Of a DNA stretch of 22,996 nucleotides, positions 1 to 7,407 are shown one piece after another. The notes below the pieces were generated by a model that saw nothing but the letters and a program-made list of their open reading frames with translations, was not told the DNA's origin and searched no databases. The position numbers and the translations under genes were made by a program. How positions within the stretch are numbered: position 1 is the stretch's first letter; every line of letters starts with the position of its first letter. The DNA is from 2-02-FULL-43-13 sp043813805 (lineage in GTDB: Bacteria > Patescibacteriota > Minisyncoccia > Minisyncoccales > MHMH01), in assembly GCA_043813805.1 (NCBI GenBank), contig JBDRKR010000006.1:1-22996 (forward strand). The letters run 5' to 3'.

Positions 1-1989
1 AATGCGCCAGAGAGATACAACTGTACTTCAGATTTTTGGATAAAAGAGTGTAAAAAAGATTGTCCTAATAAAATCAAGAATGGCCCTAATTTTTATCAAA
101 TAAAGATTGAAGGAGAATTAAGAGACTCTCAATCGTCTGAAGAAATAACCGAATATAAAGACTTTTTAGACAAATCAGAATTTATTCCTCCTTCTTGCCT
201 TTTAAAATCAAACCAAACCTATCGGTGGCAGGTCAGAACTTGCTCCAGCAAAAACGAGACAAGCTGCGGCTCGTGGAGCGGGCTTAAAACCTTCACGACT
301 AATTTAGCCCCGGAGCTTGTTTCTCCTTATGATCCCGATTGGGCCGGTAAAAATGGAGAAAAAAATGTCCTCGTTCCTGTAACTCTTGATTGGTGCGACG
401 TTAAAGAAGCCCAAACCTACCGTCTCAACCTCTATGTCGTATCCGAAAGCAAAAAGATTTGCCATCCTTGGTTACTGAAAATAAAGGACGGCGAAACAAT
501 TTGCGAACCATGGCTATTGGAAAAAACCGCCAGAGAACGGTATCAAGAAGAAATACTTTATTCCAACTTTCTTGATCCGAAGATGGATTTTTTCACCAAG
601 TCCACTGAATACCAATGGCAATTAAAAACCTGCACGGACAAATACGGTTTAAATTGTGCAGACTACGGCCAGTTGTGGTCTTTTACGACCGCTTTAACAA
701 CCCTCCCTCTCGCTTCCCAGCTTTACCCGGTCGATGATCCTACCGGCAAAAATCCGGTTGAATTGCCCTTGGTACTCCAATGGGACGATAAGCCGGGGAT
801 GAACTCTTATTATTATGAGATAACTCCGGCAAACGGAGGCACGACAATTACAGGAGAAAACACCGCCTCCCAATCCCTATCTCTTAATTATCCGCAACTT
901 ACCCTTAATACAGCCTATAAATGGAAAGTAAAAGGCTGCTGGGACTATGAAGCTAAAAAATGTGAAACAGAGTTTAGTCAAGAATGGCGATTTACCACCA
1001 CCGGACGGCCACCTCAACTTCTTTACCCCGCTTCTAGCGCCGACCAAATCCCCATTCCCCTGATACTTGATTGGGAAGACGTGCCAGGAGCAGGTTCTTA
1101 CGTCTTTAAAATCCAGGGGGATGATTTAAGTATTGAGAAAGTTTTGAACGAATCGGAGTTTTCTATGAGCTTCCCCGAATCCAACATCCGCCAGGAAAAA
1201 AACTACTCATGGCAAGTAAAAACGTGTGCTTGGCAAGAAGCGAAGGGTGCTTGCGGATCCTATTCCAACGCGCAAAATTTCAAGACCTTCCGGATGCCTC
1301 CACCGACCGAACCAAGACCGGCTAACGAAGGGTTGTTATCAACTGATGACAAATCTGTCGCCTGGGAAGCGATTGCCGGAATTAAGGCCTACCAATATCA
1401 GATAAAATACCTTTCTTTATCAGAAAAAGAAAAAGATGAAACATGCGCAACTTTAGTAGGTAGGGATATCTTTGAAACACCAGCTACCACCTTCGTGAAT
1501 GCCGGTTCCGTTGAGTTAAAATGCTTGGGCAATTACCAATGGCAAGCCAGGGCTTGTTTGGACCAAAGCTGCGAAGAGGCGGGGATATGGTCGGGTCCTT
1601 GGAGTTTTTCTTTAATAGAACCTAAAGATATAATTAGCGCAGGAGGTTTGGTTCCTTGCGGGCGAAACGTCAATAATCCAAAAACTCCCTGGAACGAAAG
1701 AGAGCCCTGCCAGATTAAACACTTGTTTTTGTCGGTTAAAATCATGATTGATTTTATTTTATTAAGAGTAATTCCGATAATTTTGGTTTTACTAACCATA
1801 GCCACCGGCCTAATATTTTATACATCTTTGGGACAAACGATGACCATGGCCAAGGTGATATCTTTATGGAGAGCAGCTGGGATTGGTTTATTAATTGTCT
1901 TTTTCGCTTGGACGATTGTTAATATATTTTTGAAGTTAATCGGCTACAATATCGGGATTTTCGGTAATTGGCATCAACTTCCTATCTAA
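1..1989 (+). CDS. FN3-like repeat protein with C-terminal T4SS pilin-like membrane domain (5' partial)
   Basis: The frame is open from base 1, so the protein starts outside the window; 662 residues are visible. It holds five repeats ending in a pattern like YxWxVxxC...C...W.F.T, with anchors near residues 74, 203, 305, 401 and 511. These look like fibronectin-type-III/Ig-like beta domains carrying a conserved cysteine pair. After the last repeat comes a VPCGR...PC linker, then hydrophobic segments at about 579-607 and 624-648. This arrangement resembles the VirB2/TrbC-like T4SS pilin module common in CPR genomes. A likely role is a surface adhesin or pilus-associated subunit with an exported repeat stalk anchored in the membrane. 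The next gene starts 3 bases later, so they are probably co-transcribed. The pilin assignment is from recalled family resemblance; the repeats are seen directly. Confidence 0.8.
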   Translation, partial: NAPERYNCTSDFWIKECKKDCPNKIKNGPNFYQIKIEGELRDSQSSEEITEYKDFLDKSEFIPPSCLLKSNQTYRWQVRTCSSKNETSCGSWSGLKTFTTNLAPELVSPYDPDWAGKNGEKNVLVPVTLDWCDVKEAQTYRLNLYVVSESKKICHPWLLKIKDGETICEPWLLEKTARERYQEEILYSNFLDPKMDFFTKSTEYQWQLKTCTDKYGLNCADYGQLWSFTTALTTLPLASQLYPVDDPTGKNPVELPLVLQWDDKPGMNSYYYEITPANGGTTITGENTASQSLSLNYPQLTLNTAYKWKVKGCWDYEAKKCETEFSQEWRFTTTGRPPQLLYPASSADQIPIPLILDWEDVPGAGSYVFKIQGDDLSIEKVLNESEFSMSFPESNIRQEKNYSWQVKTCAWQEAKGACGSYSNAQNFKTFRMPPPTEPRPANEGLLSTDDKSVAWEAIAGIKAYQYQIKYLSLSEKEKDETCATLVGRDIFETPATTFVNAGSVELKCLGNYQWQARACLDQSCEEAGIWSGPWSFSLIEPKDIISAGGLVPCGRNVNNPKTPWNEREPCQIKHLFLSVKIMIDFILLRVIPIILVLLTIATGLIFYTSLGQTMTMAKVISLWRAAGIGLLIVFFAWTIVNIFLKLIGYNIGIFGNWHQLPI

Positions 1990-1992
1990 ATT

Positions 1993-2628
1993 ATGAAAAA
2001 ACTAATTTTCGTTCTTTTCGGCTTTTCCACCTTAATCGCAACGATTTGGCTATTAAGTAATTGGCAAGGTTCAAATTGGCAGAAGAATTTCACTAAAAAT
2101 ACCGGACTCCGGCCACCCGAGGGCATTTCCTATTCTCCCGCCAAAGAGGGCAATGCTGAATTCATTAGCCCGGACGGTAAATTGAAATTGAAATATCCGG
2201 CCGATTGGCTTGTTATCGAGGGGAGTGAGTTCCTAGAGATGACCTTTCCCCAAGACTGGAAAGAAAACTATGATTTGAAAACTTTATTTTTGGGCCAGAA
2301 GTTCCAGGTAGACGGATTCGCCCAAGTTATTGTCTATCAAGGGAATTTTAACTTTCCCATTTCGGAGATAATTGAAAAAATGCACAACACCAATCGCGAA
2401 CAAGGCTGGCAAGTTACCATCACTGATTCTGAAATTGAAGAAAAAACGGGCGTCTTTGAAGCGCGTTCCGTTATTCCGCAAAGCTACACTCTTCACTCCA
2501 AAGAAAAAATAATCAAAGAGGGTGAAAAAAACACCTATCTCATCGCTTTCATCTCCCTGGAACAGGATTGGCCAGAATTTAGCGAAGAAGCCGATCTTCT
2601 TCTTAACTCCGCTCGAATTGTCCAATAA
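1993..2628 (+). CDS. Membrane-anchored PsbP-like domain protein
   Basis: This is a 211-residue protein. An N-terminal hydrophobic segment (about residues 3-22) follows MKK and should act as a signal anchor; there is no lipobox cysteine. After a short linker, a domain begins at SPDGKLKLKYPADW (about residue 56). That is the typical entry of PsbP-like/DUF1795 folds, which carry a mixed beta sheet and often occur on anchored proteins of CPR bacteria. The end of the gene (DLLLNSARIV) also fits this family. Its molecular role is unknown; lying 3 bases after the FN3-pilin gene and just before another pilin gene suggests an envelope part of the T4SS. The promoter of the next gene has its -35 box inside the last codons here. 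It starts at ATG 1993, directly after the upstream stop, with no clear ribosome binding site. Confidence 0.65.
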   Translation: MKKLIFVLFGFSTLIATIWLLSNWQGSNWQKNFTKNTGLRPPEGISYSPAKEGNAEFISPDGKLKLKYPADWLVIEGSEFLEMTFPQDWKENYDLKTLFLGQKFQVDGFAQVIVYQGNFNFPISEIIEKMHNTNREQGWQVTITDSEIEEKTGVFEARSVIPQSYTLHSKEKIIKEGEKNTYLIAFISLEQDWPEFSEEADLLLNSARIVQ

Positions 2629-2647
2629 TTTTGGCTTGTGGTATAAT
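2619..2647 (+). promoter_or_regulatory. Extended -10 promoter for the crystallin-tailed pilin, probably leaderless
   Basis: TTGTCC (2619-2624), a 17-base spacer and a perfect TATAAT (2642-2647), with TGG just upstream as a TGn extended -10. The ATG follows after 8 bases, so transcription should begin at or within 2 bases of the start codon. Confidence 0.75.
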
Positions 2648-2655
2648 ATTTCAAC

Positions 2656-3864
2656 ATGAAGAGTTTTAATATCTTCTCTAATATCGCCTTAGCAGTCTTA
2701 ATTTTAGGAATAATATTCTTTGCTTTTGTTGAAAAGACGAAGGCAAATGAGATTTCTATAAATTGCCAATATAATACCGACAAATCTTTTTCTTTTGACT
2801 ACACGTGCACCGGAACGCCTCCGCAAGCTTGTAGTCCTAACCCTATTAGTAAGCAGGGGTATCAAGGGAAGGGAAGTTGTATTGTCACGTGCCAGAATTT
2901 AGGAGGTAAAGTTGTAAAATTCAACACAACAGCCCAAGGGCAAGGGGATTGGTATTGTTGTAATGCTAATAATTCAGGAAGATGTACCATTGAAACAACA
3001 AATGATACCTCAATAACTAAAGTTCCAAACCCAATTAATGACTTATTAAACCCTCCTCCTTGCGAAGCGGACCAAAAAAAACCTCACATAGGATGCAAGG
3101 GGGTAACCTATCAATCGGTTGAGTCTTGCGGCATTAATAGCGGAGAACTTGGAGCACCTTGCCAAGAAATTAATCCTTCGACCCCGCCTTCGGGAAGCTC
3201 GCCAACCGGAAAATTAGAAGTTGACTGGCTGCCTTCGCCTCGTGGCACTGAATTGACCGGCGAATCTTTAACCAACTTAATTCAATACCTTTATGAGTGG
3301 GGAATCGGCATAGGCGGATTTTTAGCTTTTATCGCCTTAATAATCGCTGGATTCCAATATTTAACTTCATCCGGCAACGCGGGAAGAATGAAAGATGCGA
3401 TGGATAGAATAAAATCGGCGGGCATGGGCTTGGTTTTACTTTTTGGCTCTTTTATTATTCTTAACACCATCAATCCCCAGCTGACCGATTTGACAATGCC
3501 TACGCCGGAAAAACTGATTAATAGCGGATGGAACTTTGGCGTAGAAGATCAGAGACTCTCTAACCCAAAAAATAAACCAAAGGTATGCGAAAGAGTGCTT
3601 CTTTATCCGAAAGAGAACTTCGGAGGCACCCCGCCGGGCGGTGCGAAAGGTGTGGCGATAGGCCAATATAAAAACCTTGAAGTAAAATCAATTGAGATTT
3701 ACGGCGGATGCTCGGTAACCTTGTATGATTATCCGAATTGCGAACAAAACGCTTTCGGCCCTTATTTTTCTAGTGGTGCCTCAACGTCAACGCCAACGGA
3801 ATATGGCAATATTGAAGCTGGCGGGGTTTCTTCGTTTGGCTGCGTCAAGGTGGCTCAAATGTAA
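2656..3864 (+). CDS. T4SS pilin-like protein with C-terminal beta/gamma-crystallin-like domain
   Basis: This is a 402-residue protein. A signal peptide/anchor covers about residues 1-31. A cysteine-rich, Pro/Asn/Thr-rich exported region follows (about 32-200). Then come two membrane helices: about 213-235 (GIGIGGFLAFIALIIAGFQY) and about 255-275 (GLVLLFGSFIILN). They are joined by a short SSGNAGRMKDAMDRIKSA loop, a hallmark of VirB2/TrbC-like pilins in CPR and Gram-positive T4SS loci. The C-terminus (about 310-402) holds two motifs like LYPKENFGG and VTLYDYPNC...FGPYF...VSSFGCVKV. These resemble the Greek-key beta/gamma-crystallin fold, which often binds calcium or other ligands. The pilin core is well supported; the crystallin call rests on motif resemblance. 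It is probably a structural subunit displayed at the surface. It has its own promoter and most likely a leaderless message. Confidence 0.78.
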   Translation: MKSFNIFSNIALAVLILGIIFFAFVEKTKANEISINCQYNTDKSFSFDYTCTGTPPQACSPNPISKQGYQGKGSCIVTCQNLGGKVVKFNTTAQGQGDWYCCNANNSGRCTIETTNDTSITKVPNPINDLLNPPPCEADQKKPHIGCKGVTYQSVESCGINSGELGAPCQEINPSTPPSGSSPTGKLEVDWLPSPRGTELTGESLTNLIQYLYEWGIGIGGFLAFIALIIAGFQYLTSSGNAGRMKDAMDRIKSAGMGLVLLFGSFIILNTINPQLTDLTMPTPEKLINSGWNFGVEDQRLSNPKNKPKVCERVLLYPKENFGGTPPGGAKGVAIGQYKNLEVKSIEIYGGCSVTLYDYPNCEQNAFGPYFSSGASTSTPTEYGNIEAGGVSSFGCVKVAQM

Positions 3865-3867
3865 TAT

Positions 3868-3895
3868 TTGACAAAAGGGAGTGTTTTATGATAAA
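3868..3895 (+). promoter_or_regulatory. Promoter for the OB-fold-like gene
   Basis: A perfect TTGACA (3868-3873) begins 4 bases after the preceding stop codon. With a 16-base spacer it meets GATAAA (3890-3895). A second -10-like TATAAT lies at 3897-3902 but at a poor distance. The resulting leader of about 60 bases contains a small hairpin (3909-3926) before the ribosome binding site. Confidence 0.55.
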
Positions 3896-3950
3896 CTATA
3901 ATAGTCTGGCGGTTTTAAAAAACTGCTATTAAAAACTAAAAAACGGAAAA

Positions 3951-3958
3951 GGAGGTGA
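3951..3958 (+). promoter_or_regulatory. Strong Shine-Dalgarno sequence
   Basis: GGAGGTGA, preceded by AAAA, sits 3 bases before ATG 3962. It is close to a full anti-SD complement and unlike most neighbouring genes, which show weak or no SD. It fixes the start of the downstream gene. Confidence 0.8.
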
Positions 3959-3961
3959 ACT

Positions 3962-4549
3962 ATGCTTGGGGTACATGGTCGATTATCTGAAGGAACAGCC
4001 GAAGGATGGTTCGGCAAAGGAAAAACGTCAGCCATCACATCTGTGGCGATAATCGCCATGCTATCACTGGGGATCGTCTTCTTGGCCTACGTCGCGATAG
4101 GCTCCATGGGAGGATCCAATATCAACCAGCCCAACGCGCCGGCTGCGCCTGCCGCGCCAACGCCTATAGCACCCACGCCCGTTCAGGCGCCACCAGCAGT
4201 AACCAATAAGCCTGCTCAAGGGGGGATGATTGTGCTCACGGTTGAAGAACTGCTTAGTCAAGTGATCGCAACCCCAAACAGATATAAAGAGGGGACGGCT
4301 ATGCAGATTACAGGTCTTGCTCTGAACTACCATGTAGGGCAAGTAGAAGACTATTTATGGTTGGGACCGGAAATACAAGGTTTTCATGTAGATATTCGTG
4401 TGGCTGATGGAAAACTTTCGACTCAACTATTAAAAAGATTCTCCGTAGGCGAGAAAAACTTTCCAATTACTATCCAGGGCACGCTACGGTGGGTCAGCGA
4501 GAAAGAGGTTTTGATAGAACACGCTTCCATGGTGGCAGACGCGAAATGA
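3962..4549 (+). CDS. Single-pass membrane protein with Pro/Ala-rich linker and OB-fold-like domain
   Basis: This is a 195-residue protein. A short cytoplasmic head (residues 1-22) has several Gly and Lys. One membrane helix follows (about 23-46, AITSVAIIAMLSLGIVFLAYVAIG). Next is a Pro/Ala-rich linker (about 55-85), then an exported domain (about 90-195) whose alternating strands (AMQITGLALNYH, DYLWLGPEIQGFHVDIRV, FPITIQGTLRWV, EVLIEHASMV) suggest a small OB-fold of the kind seen in anchored bacterial proteins. No family was recognised with certainty. It has its own TTGACA promoter, an excellent SD and its own terminator, so it is a separate unit between the pilin and VirB6-like genes. It could be an accessory envelope part of the secretion machine, or an unrelated abundant envelope protein. 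TGA is the stop codon. Confidence 0.7.
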   Translation: MLGVHGRLSEGTAEGWFGKGKTSAITSVAIIAMLSLGIVFLAYVAIGSMGGSNINQPNAPAAPAAPTPIAPTPVQAPPAVTNKPAQGGMIVLTVEELLSQVIATPNRYKEGTAMQITGLALNYHVGQVEDYLWLGPEIQGFHVDIRVADGKLSTQLLKRFSVGEKNFPITIQGTLRWVSEKEVLIEHASMVADAK

Positions 4550-4567
4550 TGCGACGCTAATCAACAA

Positions 4568-4613
4568 AAAAAGAGACTTTTCTCTAAAGAAAGAAAAAGC
4601 CTCTTTTTGTTTT
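4568..4613 (+). terminator. Rho-independent terminator
   Basis: The arm AAAAAGAG (4568-4575) pairs with CTCTTTTT (4601-4608). After one mismatch a further 5 inner pairs form (4577-4581 with 4595-4599). A T-rich tail ends near 4613. It terminates the OB-fold-like gene and lies just before the next promoter. Confidence 0.75.
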
Positions 4614-4630
4614 CCCTTGTTTTGTTTATA

Positions 4631-4639
4631 TGTTATAAT
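4631..4639 (+). promoter_or_regulatory. Extended -10 promoter for the virB6-like gene
   Basis: TGT plus a perfect TATAAT (4634-4639). No good -35 box is seen (TTCCCT at 16 bases is weak). The 17 bases from TG onward match the promoter at 2639-2655 at 15 positions (TGkTATAATATTyCAAC), suggesting shared control of the two T4SS units. The start codon follows at 4662, with a possible SD GGGAAG at 4648-4653. Confidence 0.7.
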
Positions 4640-4661
4640 ATTCCAACGGGAAGAAAATAAA

Positions 4662-6632
4662 ATGTCTAAAGCTAATAAAATAAAAATAATCGTTTTTTCT
4701 CTGCTCCTTTTCAGCGGGATACTTTTTAACGCCCAATCTGCGCGCGCTTTTTTTGACGTGCCCTTTGCTATTATGGGAACCCAACTTGACGCTCTGGACT
4801 TCATCGATAATTCTCTTTTGAGATACATGACGCTTCTGGCCTTCCTTTTAGTGCAAGGCGTTGTTCTTCTATTGTTTTCGGCTAATCTTTTGGAATGGGC
4901 CGCGGCTTATCCTATTGGCTTGGGTCCGGACAATCTTCTGGTGAATAGAGGATGGGAGATTACGAGCAATCTGACCAATATGTTCTTTATCCTGATTTTC
5001 CTTGCCATAGCGATATCTTATATTCTAAAATTGGAAACTTTCGGCATGAAAAAGGCCTTGCCAAGATTGATCATTGTCGCTCTTTTAACTAATTTTTCTC
5101 TTCTTTTTACCAGAATGATCGTTGACATCGGATGGGTGACGCAGAATTCCTTTTTTAACATATTTTTTGGGGGCAATCAGGGTTTTGCCACTACAGCACT
5201 CCAACCGTTAACGAAAAACATTTCGACAATAATCGGATTTTTAACAGCGGATCTTGCTTGGTTCGTAGGATTCGCTCTTGTACCGGGGCTCAATGTAGCT
5301 AAAACCGCGTTTCTGGCTCTTTGGTTCTTTACTATGGGAGGCTGGGGGCTTGTCAGCGAAGCGGTAATCTTCACTGTTTTTTCTCTTTCGGCCGGTTTTA
5401 TTTTTCTAGCTTACGCTTTATTCTTTTTATTCAGAATCGCCGTTATCTGGATTTTAGCTATTTTAGCTCCGCTGGCTTTTGCCGCCTATATTCTTCCTTC
5501 TACTGAAAAATTCTTCAAACAGTGGTTGCACACTTTAATTCAATGGCTTTTATTCGGCATTGTAACTTTCTTTTTAATGGGCTTGGGGCTTTCTTTATTT
5601 GGCGTTATTTCCGGTAAATCGGTCGCAATTGATTTCACGGGCACCCAGCCCTGGTCGGTGCCCGGAGAACTCTCCAAATTCCTTTTTCTTTTGGTTTATT
5701 TAGTGACTACATTTGCGGTAGCTCGCAAAACGGCGCCCATAGGTACCGATATGCTTTGGAACTTGAGTAGTATGGCTACAAAGAAATTTGGGCAATGGAG
5801 CGGCCGTAAAGTAATGGCCCCTGGCATGTCGTGGTTGCGAGATAGAGTGGGAACAACTGCAAGAGAACATATTCCAGAAAGTGTCAAGAAATGGGGAGAA
5901 AGACAGGCGATGGCTCCTGGGGCATGGGGGTTCGCCCGTCGAAGCTTAGGAGTCGCTCTTGGGCCCGCAATAATTAATGCAGGAAAACAAAAAATTGTTG
6001 AAATTGAAAAATCAATTAAAGAAACTGAGGGAGTGCCGGAGTTATTGAAAAGGTATCGCTCGGCTCTTGACGAATCGACCAGAATTGCCGTATTAAATAC
6101 TCTAATTAAAAGGCAGAAGGTTAATGATGTTATAGATCCCGTTAAATTAATGGAGAAATATGGATTTAGCAAAACCGATGCGGCTAAGGCCTCTTTAAGT
6201 CTAAAAGATGTGGGCAAGGATTATGAAAGAGCTAAACGCTCTGGATCTGAAGACACAATTAAAGCTGGGTTTATGAACTTGCCGGAAGTCAAAGCTTTTG
6301 AGCGTCTGAAAAAGCCTGGCATCAAAGATGCAGATATATATAAAGACATCATTTTAAAAATGAAGAAAGTAGATGATTGGAAAAACATCACTAAAACAGT
6401 TCTGGATGATAAAGATTGTATGGAAGCGATATTTAAAAATGCTACAGGAAACCAGCTTTCTCAGATATTAGAAGTTCATCAAAAAGACGGCGCCGATGCT
6501 GTCCGTAATAATATTAAAAAACTGGCCGCAAGCGCTAAAATGAGCGAATTAGATTGGATCAAAAAGAATACACGCCTAGAGCAATACTTCAAAACTCCCG
6601 GAGCGCAGAATTACGGATTTACTTTTAAATAG
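4662..6632 (+). CDS. VirB6/TrbL-like polytopic T4SS membrane protein
   Basis: This is 656 residues from ATG 4662. An upstream TTG at 4617 is in frame but lies before the -10 box, so it is rejected. A signal-like segment (about 6-28, ending SARAFF) precedes at least six strongly hydrophobic segments up to about residue 365. The soluble, basic and helical tail is about 290 residues long (about 366-656). This layout matches the VirB6/TrbL-type proteins of CPR and Gram-positive T4SS loci, which form the inner-membrane channel and contact VirB4 and VirB3. Order and neighbours (pilins upstream; PrgI, TraC-like and VirB4 downstream) support this. The tail has no motif I recognise; it may be a cytoplasmic scaffold. 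A leftward gene separates it from prgI, so those genes may have a different promoter. Confidence 0.8.
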   Translation: MSKANKIKIIVFSLLLFSGILFNAQSARAFFDVPFAIMGTQLDALDFIDNSLLRYMTLLAFLLVQGVVLLLFSANLLEWAAAYPIGLGPDNLLVNRGWEITSNLTNMFFILIFLAIAISYILKLETFGMKKALPRLIIVALLTNFSLLFTRMIVDIGWVTQNSFFNIFFGGNQGFATTALQPLTKNISTIIGFLTADLAWFVGFALVPGLNVAKTAFLALWFFTMGGWGLVSEAVIFTVFSLSAGFIFLAYALFFLFRIAVIWILAILAPLAFAAYILPSTEKFFKQWLHTLIQWLLFGIVTFFLMGLGLSLFGVISGKSVAIDFTGTQPWSVPGELSKFLFLLVYLVTTFAVARKTAPIGTDMLWNLSSMATKKFGQWSGRKVMAPGMSWLRDRVGTTAREHIPESVKKWGERQAMAPGAWGFARRSLGVALGPAIINAGKQKIVEIEKSIKETEGVPELLKRYRSALDESTRIAVLNTLIKRQKVNDVIDPVKLMEKYGFSKTDAAKASLSLKDVGKDYERAKRSGSEDTIKAGFMNLPEVKAFERLKKPGIKDADIYKDIILKMKKVDDWKNITKTVLDDKDCMEAIFKNATGNQLSQILEVHQKDGADAVRNNIKKLAASAKMSELDWIKKNTRLEQYFKTPGAQNYGFTFK

Positions 6633-6650
6633 CACTTTTATAAAAGAAGT

Positions 6651-6678
6651 GGGCAGCTCTGCTTTCGCAAAGCTGCCC
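6651..6678 (-). terminator. GNRA-loop terminator hairpin
   Basis: Read on the minus strand this is a 12-bp stem (GGGCAGCT, a U-G wobble, then TGC) closed by a GAAA tetraloop and followed by ACTTCTTTTAT. On the plus strand the wobble becomes a C-A mismatch and no T run follows. It therefore fits the end of the minus-strand gene best, but it also separates the convergent virB6-like gene. Confidence 0.7.
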
Positions 6679-6695
6679 TTGTGACCAATAAACTT

Positions 6696-7316
6696 CTATT
6701 CGATTATCTCGAATTCTGCACTGAAAGATACCATGCTCGGAATGTTTGGATCAGATATCCGGATCTGGTAACCTTCCTTGGCTGGGATGGGTAACGGTGC
6801 GTTCTGGTTAACAGCACCTTTTTTCCCCGGAGGCCGATTAGGAATTTCCCACTGATACTTTTTATCGCCGACGGGCACGGTTGCAATATTTGTTATCAAC
6901 TGGCCTGCGCGATAAAGATCGATTACCAGCTCTTCACTTGACGGCCCCTTGGCAATCCATTGGATTTCAAGGAATGATCCGACGCTCCATTGCCCTCCCG
7001 CGGTTGGATAAAGAACCTTTAAGAAAAGACGCTCGCCCAACCTTCTCTTTAATTCTTTTATCTTCGCCTGTCTGCTGGCTACCCGAGTTTCAAGGTTTTT
7101 CTGAGCCACCTGGATAGCGGTTTCTGTCTTCAGTATGTTCTCCGTAAGAATTAGGCTTTTCAGAGCGTTCAGCGAGGCTTTCGGCACTCCCAGATTCAAA
7201 GGGGCTATTCTTTCTACATCCAGTAAAGCTGTTTCCTGATGAGCAAGGTTAAGTAGTGTCTTTTGCCTCTTTTCCAGCTCCTTCTCTTCCTTTGTTTTTC
7301 TGTGAAAAATACCCAT
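6696..7316 (-). CDS. Coiled-coil protein with C-terminal Kre9/KNH-like Ig-fold domain
   Basis: This is a 206-residue protein. The N-terminal half (about 1-95) is charged and helical (KTKEEKELEKRQKTLLNLA...RQAKIKELKRRL) and should form coiled coil. The C-terminal half (about 100-206) begins VLYPTAGGQWSVGSFLEIQW and continues with strands ELVIDLYRAGQ, KYQWEIP and GYQIRISDPN. This is the pattern of the Kre9/Knh1 N-terminal (Ser-Thr-rich GPI-anchored family) Ig-like domain, usually extracellular. No signal peptide or membrane helix is visible, which is odd for this domain. It is transcribed against the T4SS genes from a perfect-consensus promoter, with SD AAAGGAG before ATG 7314-7316 and its own terminator. 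Function is unknown; it may be an abundant structural protein. Confidence 0.75.
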   Translation of the reverse strand: MGIFHRKTKEEKELEKRQKTLLNLAHQETALLDVERIAPLNLGVPKASLNALKSLILTENILKTETAIQVAQKNLETRVASRQAKIKELKRRLGERLFLKVLYPTAGGQWSVGSFLEIQWIAKGPSSEELVIDLYRAGQLITNIATVPVGDKKYQWEIPNRPPGKKGAVNQNAPLPIPAKEGYQIRISDPNIPSMVSFSAEFEIIE

Positions 7317-7374
7317 TACATATTCTCCTTTTTTTCGTTATTTTAAAGGGCTTTCTCCCTTCTTTAATAAGTAT

Positions 7375-7403
7375 ATTATACACCTAAACAAATATTTTGT
7401 CAA
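7375..7403 (-). promoter_or_regulatory. Perfect-consensus promoter for the Kre9-like gene
   Basis: On the minus strand TTGACA (7398-7403), a 17-base spacer and TATAAT (7375-7380). Both hexamers match the sigma-70 consensus exactly, predicting strong constitutive expression. The leader is about 50 bases with SD AAAGGAG at its end. The start codon of the rightward gene (7408) lies only 4 bases from the -35 box. Confidence 0.85.
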
Positions 7404-7407
7404 TACT

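Noticed and set aside
4617..4661. Upstream TTG start for the virB6-like gene
   Set aside because: It precedes the extended -10 TATAAT at 4634-4639; ATG 4662 begins a proper signal sequence.
5696..6217. Long minus-strand open frame opposite the virB6-like gene
   Set aside because: It has no family resemblance, no promoter or SD, and lies fully inside a well-supported membrane protein gene.
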